A stretch of DNA of 64,000 bases from Synchiropus splendidus (GCF_027744825.2 NC_071340.1:4466501-4530500); one strand, 5' to 3'; shown: positions 35,301-47,035, counted from the first letter of the stretch. The notes: a model not told the origin generated them from the letters alone. Numbers and translations: made by a program.

Positions 35301-35350
35301 AATTAGTAAGGGCAATAGGCACCATCGATCGTCTTGGTGGGCTAATAAGG
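32347..35350. other. No gene seen; scattered transposon-end-like motifs
   Basis: TAGGGGTGTCCCAAATATAT (32347 on) and, inverted, TAGGGCTGGACAATTATTCC (to about 33472) resemble hAT-type ends but the flanking bases do not form a duplication. GC-rich DNA at 32700-33340 carries no identified gene. A 121-residue reverse frame at 34610-34975 is unrecognised. Confidence 0.35.
34249..34310. repeat. 25-bp hairpin between ATT/CATT microsatellites
   Basis: The arm 34249-34273 (CATCCTTGTTGC...AATGCTGG) pairs with 34287-34310, perfect except for one bulged G, around a 13-base loop. It lies between CATT repeats on the left and ATT repeats on the right. It looks like a fold-back or an inverted duplication event rather than a known element. 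Confidence 0.85.
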
Positions 35351-35540
35351 TGTCATAAATACATTGGATTTGCTGCCGTGGCAGTGGTATGATGGCTCAG
35401 GGCACCAGACCCAAGTGCTAGATTGTTTGCATGAAAACAGAAGACTCAAGCCAACAGGAGTAAGGAATAGAATTTTTTCATATACAATAAACAAAAATAA
35501 AAGACAAACAATAATCGAGGAAACAAGGGTGTCGCCACCA
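35351..35540 (-). mobile_element. LTR fragment (reverse)
   Basis: Begins TGTCATAAATACATTGG and contains GACCCAAGTGCTAG, matching the opening of the 24509 LTR (TGTCATAATGG, GACCCAAGTGCAGG). It fades after about 35530. Partial and without a target duplication. Confidence 0.5.
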
Positions 35541-35583
35541 AAACCTGGAGACACGCTGAACACCATCCCAATACACCTAGCTG

Positions 35584-35619
35584 ACATGCAGATAATTTTA
35601 TCCAAAATTATCTGCATGT
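35584..35619. repeat. Perfect 16-bp hairpin
   Basis: ACATGCAGATAATTTT (35584-35599) and AAAATTATCTGCATGT (35604-35619) are exact reverse complements around the loop ATCC. It lies between the reverse LTR fragment (35351) and the forward one (35756). Confidence 0.85.
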
Positions 35620-35755
35620 TAACTGGCATAACTTGGCTGATGGGTTGACTGACACAGTCGTGATCGGCCAGCCAGCTCCCTTGGAATTTTCTGGTTGACT
35701 GGAAAGCCAGTATAGCTAGTACTTGTAAAAGCATAGGCAGCGCCTTGCTCCGTCC

Positions 35756-36390
35756 TGTTATGTTCATTTTTGTGTGCTTGTTGTGTGCTGTTTCTGTTTT
35801 CTGTTCACCTTCACAGCCGCACAGCTGGAACCCACCCTAATCACGCTAATCAAGCTCCACTAATTTCAACACCTTGGTTCGAGTCTGTGTTGCCAGATGG
35901 TTACTTTGCATCCTATGGTAAAGATCTCTCTCTTGACTTTGTTCCTTGCATATTCAACAACTTTTGATTGTGCGTGTTGTCTTTTCTGCTGCCTTCTTCC
36001 TCGTATCTTCGTCATCTTCCTCGTTTTACTTTCTGCCTTTGTCTAATAGCAGTGTGCTTCATGTGAGTCCTTTCTGTAGCTCACCTTTTGTTTCCTCATG
36101 TTGGCATTTCTGTCTGTGTGTGTATGTTTATTCCACCACCGAGTGCTTTTCGTTGTTTGGGCCTTGAGAGGAGTTATCCGAGTTTGTTTTGGTTGTCCCT
36201 ATTATTTAGGCTTGACTTTAATTTGTGATTTGCTGTTACAGGTTTTTTCCCCCGTCCCTGACTGTTTCCCTTGCTCCGCGTTTTGGTGGCGATGTTTTTC
36301 GTTTCCAGTTTGTGCCCTGTTTTTCTGTGTTGTCTTTATGATAATCCGAGTTAAAAATTAACCTTTAACCTAAAAATTAACTGTGACGGA
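35756..36390 (+). mobile_element. LTR-like copy, same family as 27326 and 45324
   Basis: Starts TGTTATGTTC and keeps the order of anchors seen in the 45324 LTR: CAGCCGCACAGCTGGA, TTGCCAGATGGTTACTTTGC, TTTTTCCCCCGTCCCTGACT, GCGTTTTGGTGGCGATG. It probably ends near 36388 (TGTGACG). No target duplication was found and the 3' end is diverged. Confidence 0.6.
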
Positions 36391-37395
36391 GCAGGTCCTA
36401 CAGTCCGTCACCGAGAGCTCCTGTGCGCTCTCTATTTTCCCCTCTCGCTCAGTGGCTGCAGGCAGATGCACGCACAAACGCACATAAACACACACACACA
36501 CTTCCAAAACTAGTCAGGTTAGCGATCATAAAACTCACATTTGGTTGTCCGACTTTTGCCCCACTGATACATACTAGAATCACACGCAACACATGAGACT
36601 CACCACAGCCAGCGAGACACGTCTAGCAGCTGGCCAAGCAGAATGTTCCAAACAGGAGCAGTTCTGCTGCTGTTTATTTATGCGCGCACTTTCACGTGGT
36701 TTGTGTCAGACATTTGGAAATTATATTTACTGTAATTAAGGCATTTGCTAGGAGAAACGGCGTTACAAGAATAAATATGTGGAACAAACTAAATGAAAAG
36801 ATTGATATGTGTTTAATTTTAAAATGGAATGTGATGCCCTATAATTTGTTCAGGAGAACAGGGGTATTTAAGGAACCTATTTTGTATTGTTTGAGAGTGT
36901 GTGTGATGGTGGCAGACAACGGAACAACTAAATTGTGAGCTATTTGTTTTTCTGTTTTTTGAAAGGTGACTCAGTTGTTTTTGTGGAACTCCGTTCAGTT
37001 TTCTTTGTACATTTTGCAAATACCCTCTTTGCTCCATTTTTCCACTTTTTGTAAATAGCCACTGAGATCACTGCACTTTTTGGGAGAGGACCATAATAAA
37101 AAAAAAACATTCTGATTTTTTTTGACTACGCCATCATTTTTTTAGTGTAGATGTAAAACTGTCCGTTCTTGAACGTGTCGTTGCCAAGTGAAGAACCACA
37201 CCAAGACGACGGTTCAGTTTTGTTTTTACTCTGTGAGTTTCGAACACACATACATGCATGCTACCGAACCGGGTCTCTTGATTGACAACCTACGAAAATC
37301 CAGCCTCTAACATTCTGAGCTCTGATTTGCTCTCATAACTGGAACTACACACATGCTCAGGTGTAGACTAAATGACTATATAATTTCACAAATTA
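36391..37395. other. No gene seen
   Basis: Contains the second copy of the 16790 repeat at 37030-37145. The AT-rich sequence on either side carries no recognised gene. Confidence 0.45.
37030..37145 (+). repeat. Dispersed repeat, copy 2
   Basis: Partner of 16790-16925: GTAAATAGCCACTGAGATCA (37050-37069), CACTGCACTTTTTGGGAGA, and a closing CCATCATTTTTTTAGTG. Same orientation. Confidence 0.7.
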
Positions 37396-38030
37396 TCAAC
37401 AACCTTTCCCTTTAGCTTTAGTTATTATTATTTTTTTTTTAACATGCACTGTAACATCATAACATTTCACATATCTTGGATTTGGCTTGCAGACACGTCC
37501 AGATCGTGTCACATAATGTGAACCGCTGTCACTGGTTCCATCAGAGCGAGTGGTCACAGGACGCTGTGGTGATACTGGCTGGGATCGTTTCACGTCTTGT
37601 GCTGAGGTCTCTGAAGAAGGGATAGGACAGACCACTGTAGACGGGCAAGCACACTCAGGGTCCGAATCCTTTGGGATCTGCTCTGGAACAGATAGAATGT
37701 GGCAACGGTTCCTCCTATAAGTCAATCCGTTGGATTCTATGATGTAGGAACGTGGTTCTGGGGCCAAATCTATCACTCTTCCAAGCTGATCATAGCCTTT
37801 TGGTATTTGCATTCTAACCAACTGACCGGGGGTTAGTGGTTGAAGTGGATGACTGTTCTTGTCATAATCACGTTTCAATGCAAGTCTTTTTCTGATGAGC
37901 TGTGCATTGATCTTTCTGGTGTCTCTTGGGGCAGGTTCCAACAGTTTGGTGCTCACCGGAACAGCTGCTCGGGTCTGACGTGACATCAGTCACTGGGCTG
38001 GAGATCCTAACGTTGAGTCACAGGGAACAT
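37396..38030 (-). pseudogene. Ty3/Gypsy integrase C-terminus
   Basis: The open frame 37396-37986 matches the very end of a Gypsy-class polyprotein. It begins MSRQTRAAVPVSTKLL just after the integrase core; SPAQ (separated by one stop) lies just upstream, to about 38030. PLTPGQLVRMQIPKGYDQLG and SYIIESNGLTYRRNRCHILS form the small C-terminal integrase domain. A Ser/Pro-rich, basic tail follows (SGSHYVTRSGRVCKPNPRY). In the retroelement this tail helps direct integration. No RT, RNase H or DDE core lies upstream, so it is an isolated 3' relic. Confidence 0.75.
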
Positions 38031-39409
38031 TTCTAAGGTTACTTCTTCTACTTCTAAAAGATAAAACAGTGGAACAGTAGAAAAGATAAAACAGTAGAAC
38101 AGTATTTTTCAGTAATAGTTCAAATGACTACTATCCAACTTCGGTTTCTTTTCAAACCAAGCTTAAAACAGATCATTTCTACTTGCTTGAGAAATACTTT
38201 TAGTTTTCAGAATAATAAAGTTGAGCAAACAAGCATAAAAAACAGAAGGAAGAAATACTTTTAGTTTTCAGTATTAGTTCAAATAAGTGACTCGACTATT
38301 CCTAATCATGCAAGTTGTGGTGAATAAGTCTGTGTTTACTTTTTATAACGTGTGTGAGTTCAAAACAAAGGATTGTTACTTAAAAAATACTTTCAGAAAA
38401 TGTGGTCACACAGTTTGGGATTTTTTTTCCAACAGTCATGATGCCTGACTCTGACAGAGTCCGAGAAACTTTGGTGGGTGTTTCTTAACAAAGTCAGCCA
38501 AAGGGGTGGGGATTCTTTTCAGACGGTCTACAAAAAACAAAATCTTCAAAAAGACAATGAGAAAAGTCACTATAATATTCCACATCCACAATGGTGTCGG
38601 CGGTTCCTGGGTCTCTGTCTCTGCATCACACCTCAGGTCAGCCCCCCCTTTTTCCAATCCAGCATTTGGCGGGTAAAAGATCACACCTCTCTTTAGGTGA
38701 CCCTGAGTCAGACCACATTTTACATCAGTTCAGGGGTAACCATTGCTGTTGACCAGGCCCAAGTATTATAAAAACTTATGTCGGGTTTGTCACAGTCATC
38801 TCTTCTTTTATAGGCGTCGTCACCCATCTGTGTGACGTTCATTTATCACGGAGTGACACAGGTAAAAATATGTAATAATTTATAAATCAATGTTAATATC
38901 TCTATTATGTACTATGAACTTTCTGGAGACGCTGATTGCTGCTCAGGAGCTCGAGAAGTTGATGTGGGACCCTTTTTAAGACGCCAACGTCCACGTTGTT
39001 CCGTCAGCGGAGGATTCACGAGCAAGGATTCAAGAGAGCATTGTTGAGGCGATTAACACCCCTGCAGCTCCGAACGCGGCGTCTATTATCATAATCGTCA
39101 GCGAGGACGAATTTACGAATCCTCGCCCTCCTCGTCAAAATCAGACCGTGAGGAGACATCAGCGCTCTCTGAGCCAGTAGCGGCGGAAACGTCCATCACA
39201 GATGCCAGGACCGTCGCGAGTCGCCGGTGAGAAGGAGACAATGATTCTAATAATTACGGCAGCTTGGTAAAGTATAAAGATATTTATTCAGTGTATATAC
39301 ACGTGTGTGTGTGTGAGAAACAGGAGATTGTCCGGATCCTGGAAATCAGACGGAACAGGGAAGCCGACCGGAAGCAGCAGAGTGCTGAGTCTGAACATCT
39401 GTTGAGAGA
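38031..39409. other. No gene assigned
   Basis: A repeated TACTTTTAGTTTTCAG motif occurs at about 38199 and 38258. A reverse frame at 38436-38684 (82 aa) has one hydrophobic segment (NIIVTFLIVFLKILFFV) followed by a basic tail and could be a membrane-anchored remnant, but no family was recognised. A CG-rich stretch at 38980-39230 is also unassigned. Confidence 0.35.
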
Positions 39410-39452
39410 ACACTACTAAGGAATCAGATTTGGGTCAATAATAATCAAACAA

Positions 39453-42400
39453 CTCCTCCATGGAGCGTCACCTTATCGTGGTGGGGGGCTTTGAGTACCT
39501 TAATGATTCAGGGAGCTATGTTGTCGGGAGCCTTGTGCTCCTGGTAGGATCATCCTTGACAAACAGGTCCCTGATGAGAGGTCAGACTAAGTACGGTCCA
39601 TACGACTTTATGGAGAAGGGAAAATGGAAAAGGAGTACCCGGCCCAGAGGGACACCGGGGCCCACACCTGGAGCCAGGCCTGGGTGTTAGGCCCGTCAGC
39701 GAGCGCCTGGTGGCCGGGCGACCCACGTAATCCAGCGGGGCACAGCCCGAAAGAGCAGCGTGCTCCATCCATCCCATCGTTGCCCCATGGGCTCACCACC
39801 TGTGGAGGGCATTCCAGGAGTCGGGTGTGCTGTCATCAGGGTGGCAGTGGAAAGAGAGAAGGCTGGCGCAGAGACCCCGGGCTGCATCGGTTAGCCCTGG
39901 GGACGTGGAATGTCACCTCTCTGTGGGGTAAGGAACCTGAGTTAGTGCGGGAGATGGAGCGTTACCAGTTAGATCTGGTGGGGCTCACCTCCACTCACAG
40001 CTTGGGCTCTGGAACCCAGCTCCTTGATAGGGGCTGGACTCTGTCCTTCTCGGGGGTTGCTCATGGTGTGAGGCGCCAGGCGGGAGTGGGGATACTCAAA
40101 AGCCCCCGGTTGAGCGCCTGTTTGTTGGAGTTTTCTCCGGTGGACCAGAGGGTCGCCTCCCTGAGGCTTAGGCTTCGGAGAGGGAAAACTCTGACAGCTG
40201 TTTGTGCATATGCACCGAATCGCAGTTCGGAGTATCAGGCCTTCTTGGGGGTTCTGGATGGGGTCCTATGTGAGACCCCACCCGGTGACTCCATTGTCCT
40301 CCTGGGAGACATCAATGCACACGTGGGCAATGATGGAGAAACTTGGAGAGGCGTGATTGGGAGGAACGGTCTGCCTGATCTTAACCCGAATGGTTGTTTG
40401 TTGTTGGACTTCTGTGCTAGACATGGTTTGTTCATCACAAACACAATGTTTGAACATTGGGAGTGTCATGGCTCCACTTCCAGGCTCCGAGTCCTGGTTT
40501 TGCTTTTCTCCATCTGTTCCTTTGGCACACGGCTGGAGCCGATTACCCCCTGATTACTGACTTCAAAAACACCTGGGCTCCAGCAACGTGTGCCAGATCG
40601 TTGTCTTTGTTTCCTGCCAGTTCTCCTAGTCCCTGTGTGTTTCCACGTTCCCTGTGATGTTTCCTCTGGTTCCTGTGATTTTGGACTCCTCTCATTCCCC
40701 TGTGGGAACTCCTGGTCCTCGTGTCTCTCCCTGTGTTCGGCTTTTTGTTCTGTTTTGTTCTGTTCTGCCAGCTAGCTCATTTAACTCCTGGTTCTCTCTG
40801 TTCTCGGTCTCTCGTTCTGTGAGCTAGCTTATTTTGGATTTGTCTGTGTTTAACTGTGGTTCCTGAGTTAGTGTTTTTTTGGTTTCTTGTGTTCCGCGTG
40901 TTTCTTGGTTTCTTTTGTAGTTTATTCTCGGTTTCTTTTGTGATTTAAGTTTGTTTTCTCCCGGTTCGGTGACGCTTTCTGTTTTGACTTTTTACTCATG
41001 TTTGTGCACTTCTGTTAGTTTCGTTACTGTTTTTACATTCTGCGTTTGCTCTGTTTCTTCCCGGTTCGGTGACGCTTTCAGTTGTGTTTTTTCTTGTTTG
41101 TTTAATTATTAAATATTATAATTCCCTCCTGCCTCCTGTGCCTATAACCACTCGCACTTGGGTCCTACACCACGTCCCCTATACGTGGCTTTAGCTCCCT
41201 TTCCCCTTCGTACCCGTGACAGGGAGGCTCATAAGTGTTCTTGGTACCAGAGCTCCCAAGGTCGTAGGTCAATGATCGATTTTGTGATCGTTTCATCTGA
41301 CCTGCGGCCACATGTTCTGGACACTCGGGTTAGGAGAGGAGCAGAACTGTCAACTCATCACCATCTGGTGGTGAGCTGGCTCCGATGGCGGGGGAAGCCT
41401 TTAGACCGACCAGGTAAACCCAAACGGAGAATGCAGGTGAACTGGTCTGGAGGACGAAGCCGTCAGAGGAGCATTTAACTCACACCTCCAGGAAGCTTTT
41501 TTACACATCCCTGTGGAGGTTGGGGACATCGAGCATGAGTGGTCGGTGTTCAAAACCGCCATGGCTGAACCTTCAGTTGCGAGTTGTGGCCTGAAGGCCA
41601 TCGGTGCCTCAAGGGGCGGCAACCCAAGGACATCTTGGTGGATACCAGAGGTCAGGGAAGCCGAACCTCGGATTCAAGAGGAACAATGCGGGTCCTGTCC
41701 TGGCCGTGGAACTACGGACCAACTCTTTCGTCTTGCGACTGTTCTTGGGTTCCTGCGAGTATGACCAACCCGTCTATATGTGCTTTGTAGACTTGGAGAA
41801 GGCGTATGACCGGGTGCCCAGGGATCGGTTGTGGGAGGTGCTTCGGGAGTATGGGGTGAGTGGTTCTCTACTGAGGGCTGTTCAGTCTCTGTATTCCTGG
41901 GGTGGGAGTTGTGTTTGTATACTTGGATGCAAGTCCGATGTATTCCCAGTGAGGGTTGGTCTTTGTCAGGGTTGTGCTTTGTACCCAATCCTGTTCTTGG
42001 TCTACATGGACAGGATTTTGAGGCGCAGCTCTGATGAGGAGGGTTTGCGGTTTTGGTGGCCTACTTTTTTTTACGATTTGGAGATTGGTCGGCGAATTGG
42101 GCAGCAGGGGCGGTATTGCAATCCCTTTGCCGCACTGTTGTCCATAAGAGAGAGCTGAACCAGAAGGCAAAGCTCTCTATATACCGATCAATCTTCGTCC
42201 CGACCCTCGCCTACGGTCATGAGCTTTGGGTCATGACAGAGAGAGCAAGGTCCCGGATACAAACGGCTGAAATGGGTTTTCTCCGAAGGGTGGCAGGCGT
42301 CTCCCTTAGAGATAGGGTGAGAAATTCTGTCACTCGGGAGAGGCTCGGAGTAGAGCCGCTGCTTCTCCACATTGAGAGGAGTCAGTTGAGGTGGTTCGGA

Positions 42401-42655
42401 CTTCTCATCAGGATGCCCATTGGACGCCTCCCTTTGGAGGTGTTCCAGACACGTCCAGCTGGGAGGAGACCGAGGGGTCGACCCAGGACCAGGTGGAGAG
42501 ATTATATCTCTACGCAGGCCTGGGAGCGTGTCGGGATCCCCCGGTCGGAGCTGGTGGATGTCGCTCAGGAGAAGGGCGTTTGGCGTGACCTCCTGAAACT
42601 TCTGCCCCTGCGACCCGGTAACGGATAAGCGGACGACGATAGATGGATGGATGGA
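39453..42655 (+). mobile_element. LINE with 12-bp TSD, inserted in the left TIR
   Basis: Near full-length-looking but deleted non-LTR retrotransposon. The endonuclease part (39624-40470) has [10 protein letters not shown] and [14 protein letters not shown]. After an inserted LTR it resumes with GRRSMIDFVIVSSDLRPHVL and LSTHHHLVVSW (41222-41460), where the usual catalytic Asp of the S/T-D-H motif is His. A deletion then joins WWIPEVREA directly to EPRIQEEQCG (about 41660), losing much of the RT N-terminus. RT continues with FVDLEKAYDRVPRDRLW and GLCQGCALYPILF; FADD is missing. It ends LLPLRPGNG and ATGG repeats. Target duplication ATAATCAAACAA / ATATTCAAACAA, 11 of 12. Confidence 0.88.
40464..41221 (+). 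mobile_element. Solo LTR nested in the LINE, perfect 5-bp TSD
   Basis: The block runs from TGTCATGGCTCC to ACCCGTGACA, with TG..CA ends, flanked by GGGAG on both sides (40459-40463 and 41222-41226). It interrupts the LINE endonuclease frame between TNTMFEH and the following KCSWYQSSQGRRSMIDF. Inside is a T-rich body, an internal duplication of TTCCCGGTTCGGTGACGCTT (for example 41060-41079) and a TTATTAAATATTATAA poly-A-like segment. No retroviral-type genes adjoin it. Confidence 0.92.
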
Positions 42656-43374
42656 ATATTCAAACAAAACGTCTTACATTGCAAACAAAACATTTGATTT
42701 TGAAGAAAAAAGTGGAACTCAAACAACAACAAAAAACACGAAAATCTCAATTTTTACTTTTGTGCAGATCATTTTTTTGGTTTGCAGTTCACAATCTTCT
42801 TCTCGCTGCTCAGACTTTCGCGTGTGATGTCAACTTTGTCGTTTGCGTTGCCTGATTTTTTTGCTTGCGAGTTTTGACCCAAATGTCTCGCGTGGGCGGG
42901 CATTGTGAGGAATGCGTCCTCATTGGCTAACTAGATTTTGGGTGACAGCTCAGTGCCTCGGATGTTGTTTCACCGAGAAAGAATCCTCCGTCGACCAGCC
43001 AGGCTCCTCGTTCTCCAAGTATAACTATCAAATACGTTATATATGGTGTGTTTGACGTTTTAGTTTAGCAACTACATGCTATTAACATGTTAGAAGCACA
43101 CCCCGCCGCTTTGCATCAACAATTTTAATGTAATGTAATTTGTTAACGCTAACGCTAACCCTAGCTATTGCTCTCTGTATATGTCCAACAGTTCGGAACC
43201 TTTAAAGCGAATGCACACATTTGACTGACGTTCAGCTTGTCACAAAGTGTACTCAATTCAGGTAATTTCAGGGGTTCGTATTCGGGGCTACTTGACAGCC
43301 AGATGGTAAATGCTAGATCCGCTGGCAGGATTGTTGTTGAATAAAGGCGATCCGGGCCTCCAGAGCTTCCCTTT
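42656..43374. other. Left TIR block between LINE and hAT insertions
   Basis: Non-coding terminal-repeat DNA. Its first 215 bp match the outer part of the right TIR, while 42880-43370 has no counterpart there. It contains CGCTAACGCTAACCCTAGC (43148-43166) and ends at TTCCCTTT, the duplication of the hAT insertion. Confidence 0.7.
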
Positions 43375-44542
43375 TAGTGATGGGAATTCCAGCTCTTTTT
43401 AGAGAACCGGCTCTTTCGGCTCGGCTCACTAAAAAGAGCCGGCTCTTTCGGCTCCCAAACGGCTCCTCAGATTTTTTTGTTGCTTTAATTAATATATTGC
43501 CAATAATAATGTAACATTATGCACAAAATGAATTAATAAAAAAAAATGTATTACACTACTATATTATAATAGCCTTTATTTTTTCACTCTACAGTGAACT
43601 TTTAACTAATGTAAACTTTTTTATACTGAGCAACTTTAAAGTCAAGTAACAGACTTCCTGAAAAACACATGACACAACAAAATGTAAATTAAAAATATTT
43701 ACTTTTCAGTGCAACAACATATAAACTATGAAACACAAGAATAAACTTTTTGCTTTTTTTATATATAACAAATTTAAAGTGAGTCACAGGATCCCTGAAA
43801 AACACACAAAATATAAATTAAAATATTTACAGATGTACAAAAAATAAATTGTAAAATAAAAACAATTTTAGATTTTTATACACTGAACTGATTTAAAGTC
43901 AAACATCAACAACACAGAATCCCTGAAAAAAATACAAAACAACAAAATATAAATTAAAAATATTAACTCTTCAGTGCTATGAATAAACTATAAAATACAA
44001 GAACTTTTAACTATTTACCATTAAACTTTTAACCAATTTAGACTTACAGATGACACACTGGCACCTTTATTAATATCAGGTTCAACTGGTCGCATCTCCA
44101 CTGGAACTGTTGGGTGGACAGTTCTCAGGTGCCTGTGGAGGTTTTTGGTTGAGCCGGCTCTATATGAAATTTTGGTCTTGCAGACAATGCACTCTGCTTT
44201 GGAGCCATCAACATAATTAAAAAGAGTCCAAATTTGGCTCCTTTTACCTGCTCTGACTCATTTCATTTTTACTTTCTTTCTTTTTGTCCTCCCTATTGCA
44301 CTTTCTCTCCTCTCTTGACCATTCCTGAGCTCACTGTGCTGCTCCTGTGTGGGTGTGGACCAGGCTGCCGCCCCTCCCCCTTCTGCTCAGCGCACTAAGC
44401 AGCGCAGACACAGAGAAGACACCGCGCATATTGACCAATCACGTGCGCCTTCACTAGAAAAAAGCGTCTCGAAAGGAGGCCCCGGTCGTTCACTTCAAAG
44501 AGCCGGCTCATAGAGCCGTTACGTTCGCGAACGACACAACTA
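43375..44542. mobile_element. hAT-like non-autonomous element with 8-bp TSD
   Basis: Begins TAGTGATGGGAATTCCAGCT and ends GCGAACGACACAACTA. The flanks TTCCCTTT (43367-43374) and TTCCCTTA (44543-44550) agree at 7 of 8. Subterminal GAGCCGGCTCTTT motifs occur in multiple copies at both ends, a pattern seen in a common fish hAT-type family. The interior has a tandem AT-rich repetition: several units contain ACTTTT, AAAGT, CCCTGAAAAACAC and AAAATATAAATTAAAA(A)TATT (43630-44040). A zinc-finger-like phrase near 44120-44215 (inverted) may be a relic of a BED-type domain. No transposase core is present. Confidence 0.82.
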
Positions 44543-45323
44543 TTCCCTTAGGCGTTTCTGTCTTGTTGTACAGATCACTTAGCTAAGAGAGACGGAGAGC
44601 GTAAAACCTATTTAAGGATAAATAGGATGGCGGATGATGATTGTAGCGCACCGCCACTGGTATTAAATGAGGGTGGGCATACCTTCGGAATAACAAGCTC
44701 CTTGTTAAAGTGAAACACTTCCTGCATCATGGAGGTGGATTTTATTATGGTCATCTTCAGCGTGTATAAAGGGAACATTCCGAAAGAAACATCAACTAAG
44801 TAATAGAACAGAACGTTGCAGAACTAAAGTTGCACATCCACCCAGACGTGACAGTGTCAGGGACTGTGTGAGGAAATTGTTGAGAGAATTCCATCTCATG
44901 ATTTAAAAGCAAGCGTTTTGGATGACACCAACACAATTCTTGTTCACTTTTTTCCCCTCAGGGCTCTCTCTCTGCCTGCGGTCTGACCAGGCAATGTAGT
45001 CTCAGGTAGGACAAGAAAATGGCCGTCCGGTTTATGCGTCACAGTGCCATGTTCAGTAATTCCTCTTGTTCTGTGACTCACCCCGCTTTATTGCCTTTGA
45101 TAAACGAAATGCAGAGCCTTATTTGCTACACCTACTCGCTAACCATTCACATCTCATTCTAATATATCTCATTTTTTGTGTGTATGTTAATCAGCAACAA
45201 AGCTACTGGAGATGCAGATTTGCAACAGCAGTCAACTACAATGTTAAACACTTCTCAAAATATAATTTCACGTCTCAGACACACGCTCGGTGACTTTATG
45301 TTTCTATTACTAAAACACCTAGC

Positions 45324-45895
45324 TGTCATGTTCTCATTATGTATTCCGTCTGTTCCGTGTCTTCTCTGTGCTTTTATTTTGTTAACCCCTGGAGTTTCTG
45401 TTTCCTTCCTTAAATCTAGCTTAATGGCAGCTCAGCTGGAACTCATCGCGTCATCAACGTCTCTGTGGATATCTTCTCGTGGGTTCCAGACTGCAAGCAG
45501 CCAGATGGTCACTTCATGTCATTCGACTAACCTTCCTTGTTGTTGTCCTGATTCCTGTTTTTGTCTCCTCCAATCTTTAGTCTGATCGCGTGAGTCACCG
45601 AACGCTTTCCGTTTAGTCCGCCTCGTCGAGCTTAACTCCGAGTGCGTCTTTTGTTGTCCTCCTTCATCAGGTTCGTTATTAATCGCCTGTTTTCTGTTTC
45701 CAGGTTTTTCCCCGTCCACATTCGTGTTCTCTCACTCCGCGTTTTGGGTGTGACGTCTTCTGTTGTCGTTCCAGTCCGTCTTTGTGTTATTTTATTGTAT
45801 TTAATAAATCGTTAATTTATTCTCGCTTCTCCGTGTCTTCTGTGAACCTGCAGCATTTTCGTTTTTGGGTCAAATACTCTAGACCAGCCATGACA
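45324..45895 (+). mobile_element. Solo LTR
   Basis: Opens TGTCATGTTCTC and closes CCAGCCATGACA, giving TG..CA ends with 7-bp inverted terminal bases. Contains TTTTATTGTATTTAATAAA, a likely poly-A region. The flanks CTAGC and CTTAC match only 3 of 5, so the duplication is unconvincing or decayed. It lies inside the composite element, between the left TIR and the recombinase-like gene. Confidence 0.75.
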
Positions 45896-46380
45896 CTTAC
45901 CTTTTTCTGAATCTAGTCTTTTTGTAATAACAATGAGTCAAAACGACTGAAGGGAGTGTGGGTGAAGATAAATCAACACATCAGCTGTTGTCGATTAATC
46001 AGCTGTCAATCTGCAAATCTGCCAATGATCTACCATCATCGCAAGTTTCAGATGACATTTTTTTCGTGTGTTCGACATTGACAAAGACCAAGGACCACTG
46101 CTGCACGCAGTCACCCATATAAAGCCTCAATTGCATATTACCTTATTGTCTTCAGGTGTTAGGAGCAGTTTACTTATATCAGTGGAGGTGAAGCTCATGC
46201 AGCCACACATCACCCAGTCCCATCTTAGCCAGGCTACATGACTACACACATACTTAATTCAGTTAACTTAACCCATCCACTTTATAAAATCTCCAATAAG
46301 CAGTAATAAGTTAAGACTGTATTCATCTCACGAAGGAGAAATTCACTGTTACAGTGCTCTTAATAACAGTGGGTGCAAAA
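45896..46380. other. Interior of composite element, no gene seen
   Basis: No convincing open frame or repeat end. Probably an intron or upstream region of the recombinase-like gene if the TIR mini-exon at 44994-45005 is used. Confidence 0.4.
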
Positions 46381-46399
46381 AGTTAGAAACAAAGTGCAA

Positions 46400-47035
46400 C
46401 ATGCAGAGATGATAGCACAAACAAGAATTTGTCATAATGAACTTATATACATAGAAATGTTCAGGTGCATGCCATGGTCTACACAATTGAGTTGAGCAGT
46501 CTAATGGCAGTTGGGATGAAGGAGCTGCGGTAGCGCTCCTTCTTGCACTCTAAGTCGCTGACTGAAGGAGATGCTCAGTTCATCCACAGTCTGGTGCAGT
46601 GGGTGAGAGCTGTCGTCCATGATGGAGGTGAGCTCCTCTCACTCACCTCCTCCAGGGGGTCCAGTGCACAGCCCAGTACAGAGTTCCTGACCAGCTTGTT
46701 AAGTCTCTTCCTGTCACGTTCTGTGCTGCCTGGAGCCCAACAGACTGCGGAGGCTACAACAGAATCATAAAATGTCCTGAGCAGAGGTCTGCACACTCCG
46801 TAGGACTTCAGTCTCCTCAGAAGATGAAGGCGACTCTGGCCCTTCTTGTACAGGACGTCTGTGTTGTGTGACCTGTCCAGTTTATTGTTGAGGTGAACAC
46901 CCAGATACTTGAAACTGTCCACTGTCTCAATGTCCTCCCCCTGGAGCTTCACCGGGGTGTATGGGAGCCTTCTTCTCCTGAAGTCGACCACCATCTCCCT
47001 CGTCTTACTGGTTTTCAGGCACAGAAATGTGTTTT
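46400..47035 (-). mobile_element. 5'-truncated L2-type LINE fragment
   Basis: Reverse-strand RT C-terminus: [69 protein letters not shown], then a frame break and LTHCTRLWMN. It starts just after the FADD region, so it is heavily truncated, and the 3' boundary near 46400 is approximate. It resembles the element at 9811-10977 more than the others. Confidence 0.8.

Larger units (their letters stand above)
39418..45046 (+). repeat. Left terminal inverted repeat (interrupted)
   Basis: Surviving blocks are 39418-39452, 42656-43374 and 44543-45046. Anchors shared with the inverse of the right TIR: ATTGCAAACAAAACATTTGA (42676 on), AGTTCACAATCTTCTTCTCG, GCCTGATTTTTTTGCTTGCG, CACTGGTATTAAATGAG, ACCAACACAATTC, TCTCTGCCTGCGGTCTGACC (44969-44988). 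It is longer than the right TIR because the right copy lacks about 0.5 kb corresponding to 42880-43370. A CCAAT-like ATTGGCT lies at 42921-42927. Confidence 0.75.

Noticed and set aside
39624..40553. A 309-residue open frame as a host gene
   Set aside because: It contains the LINE endonuclease motifs GTWNVTSL and GDINAHVG and runs into an inserted LTR.
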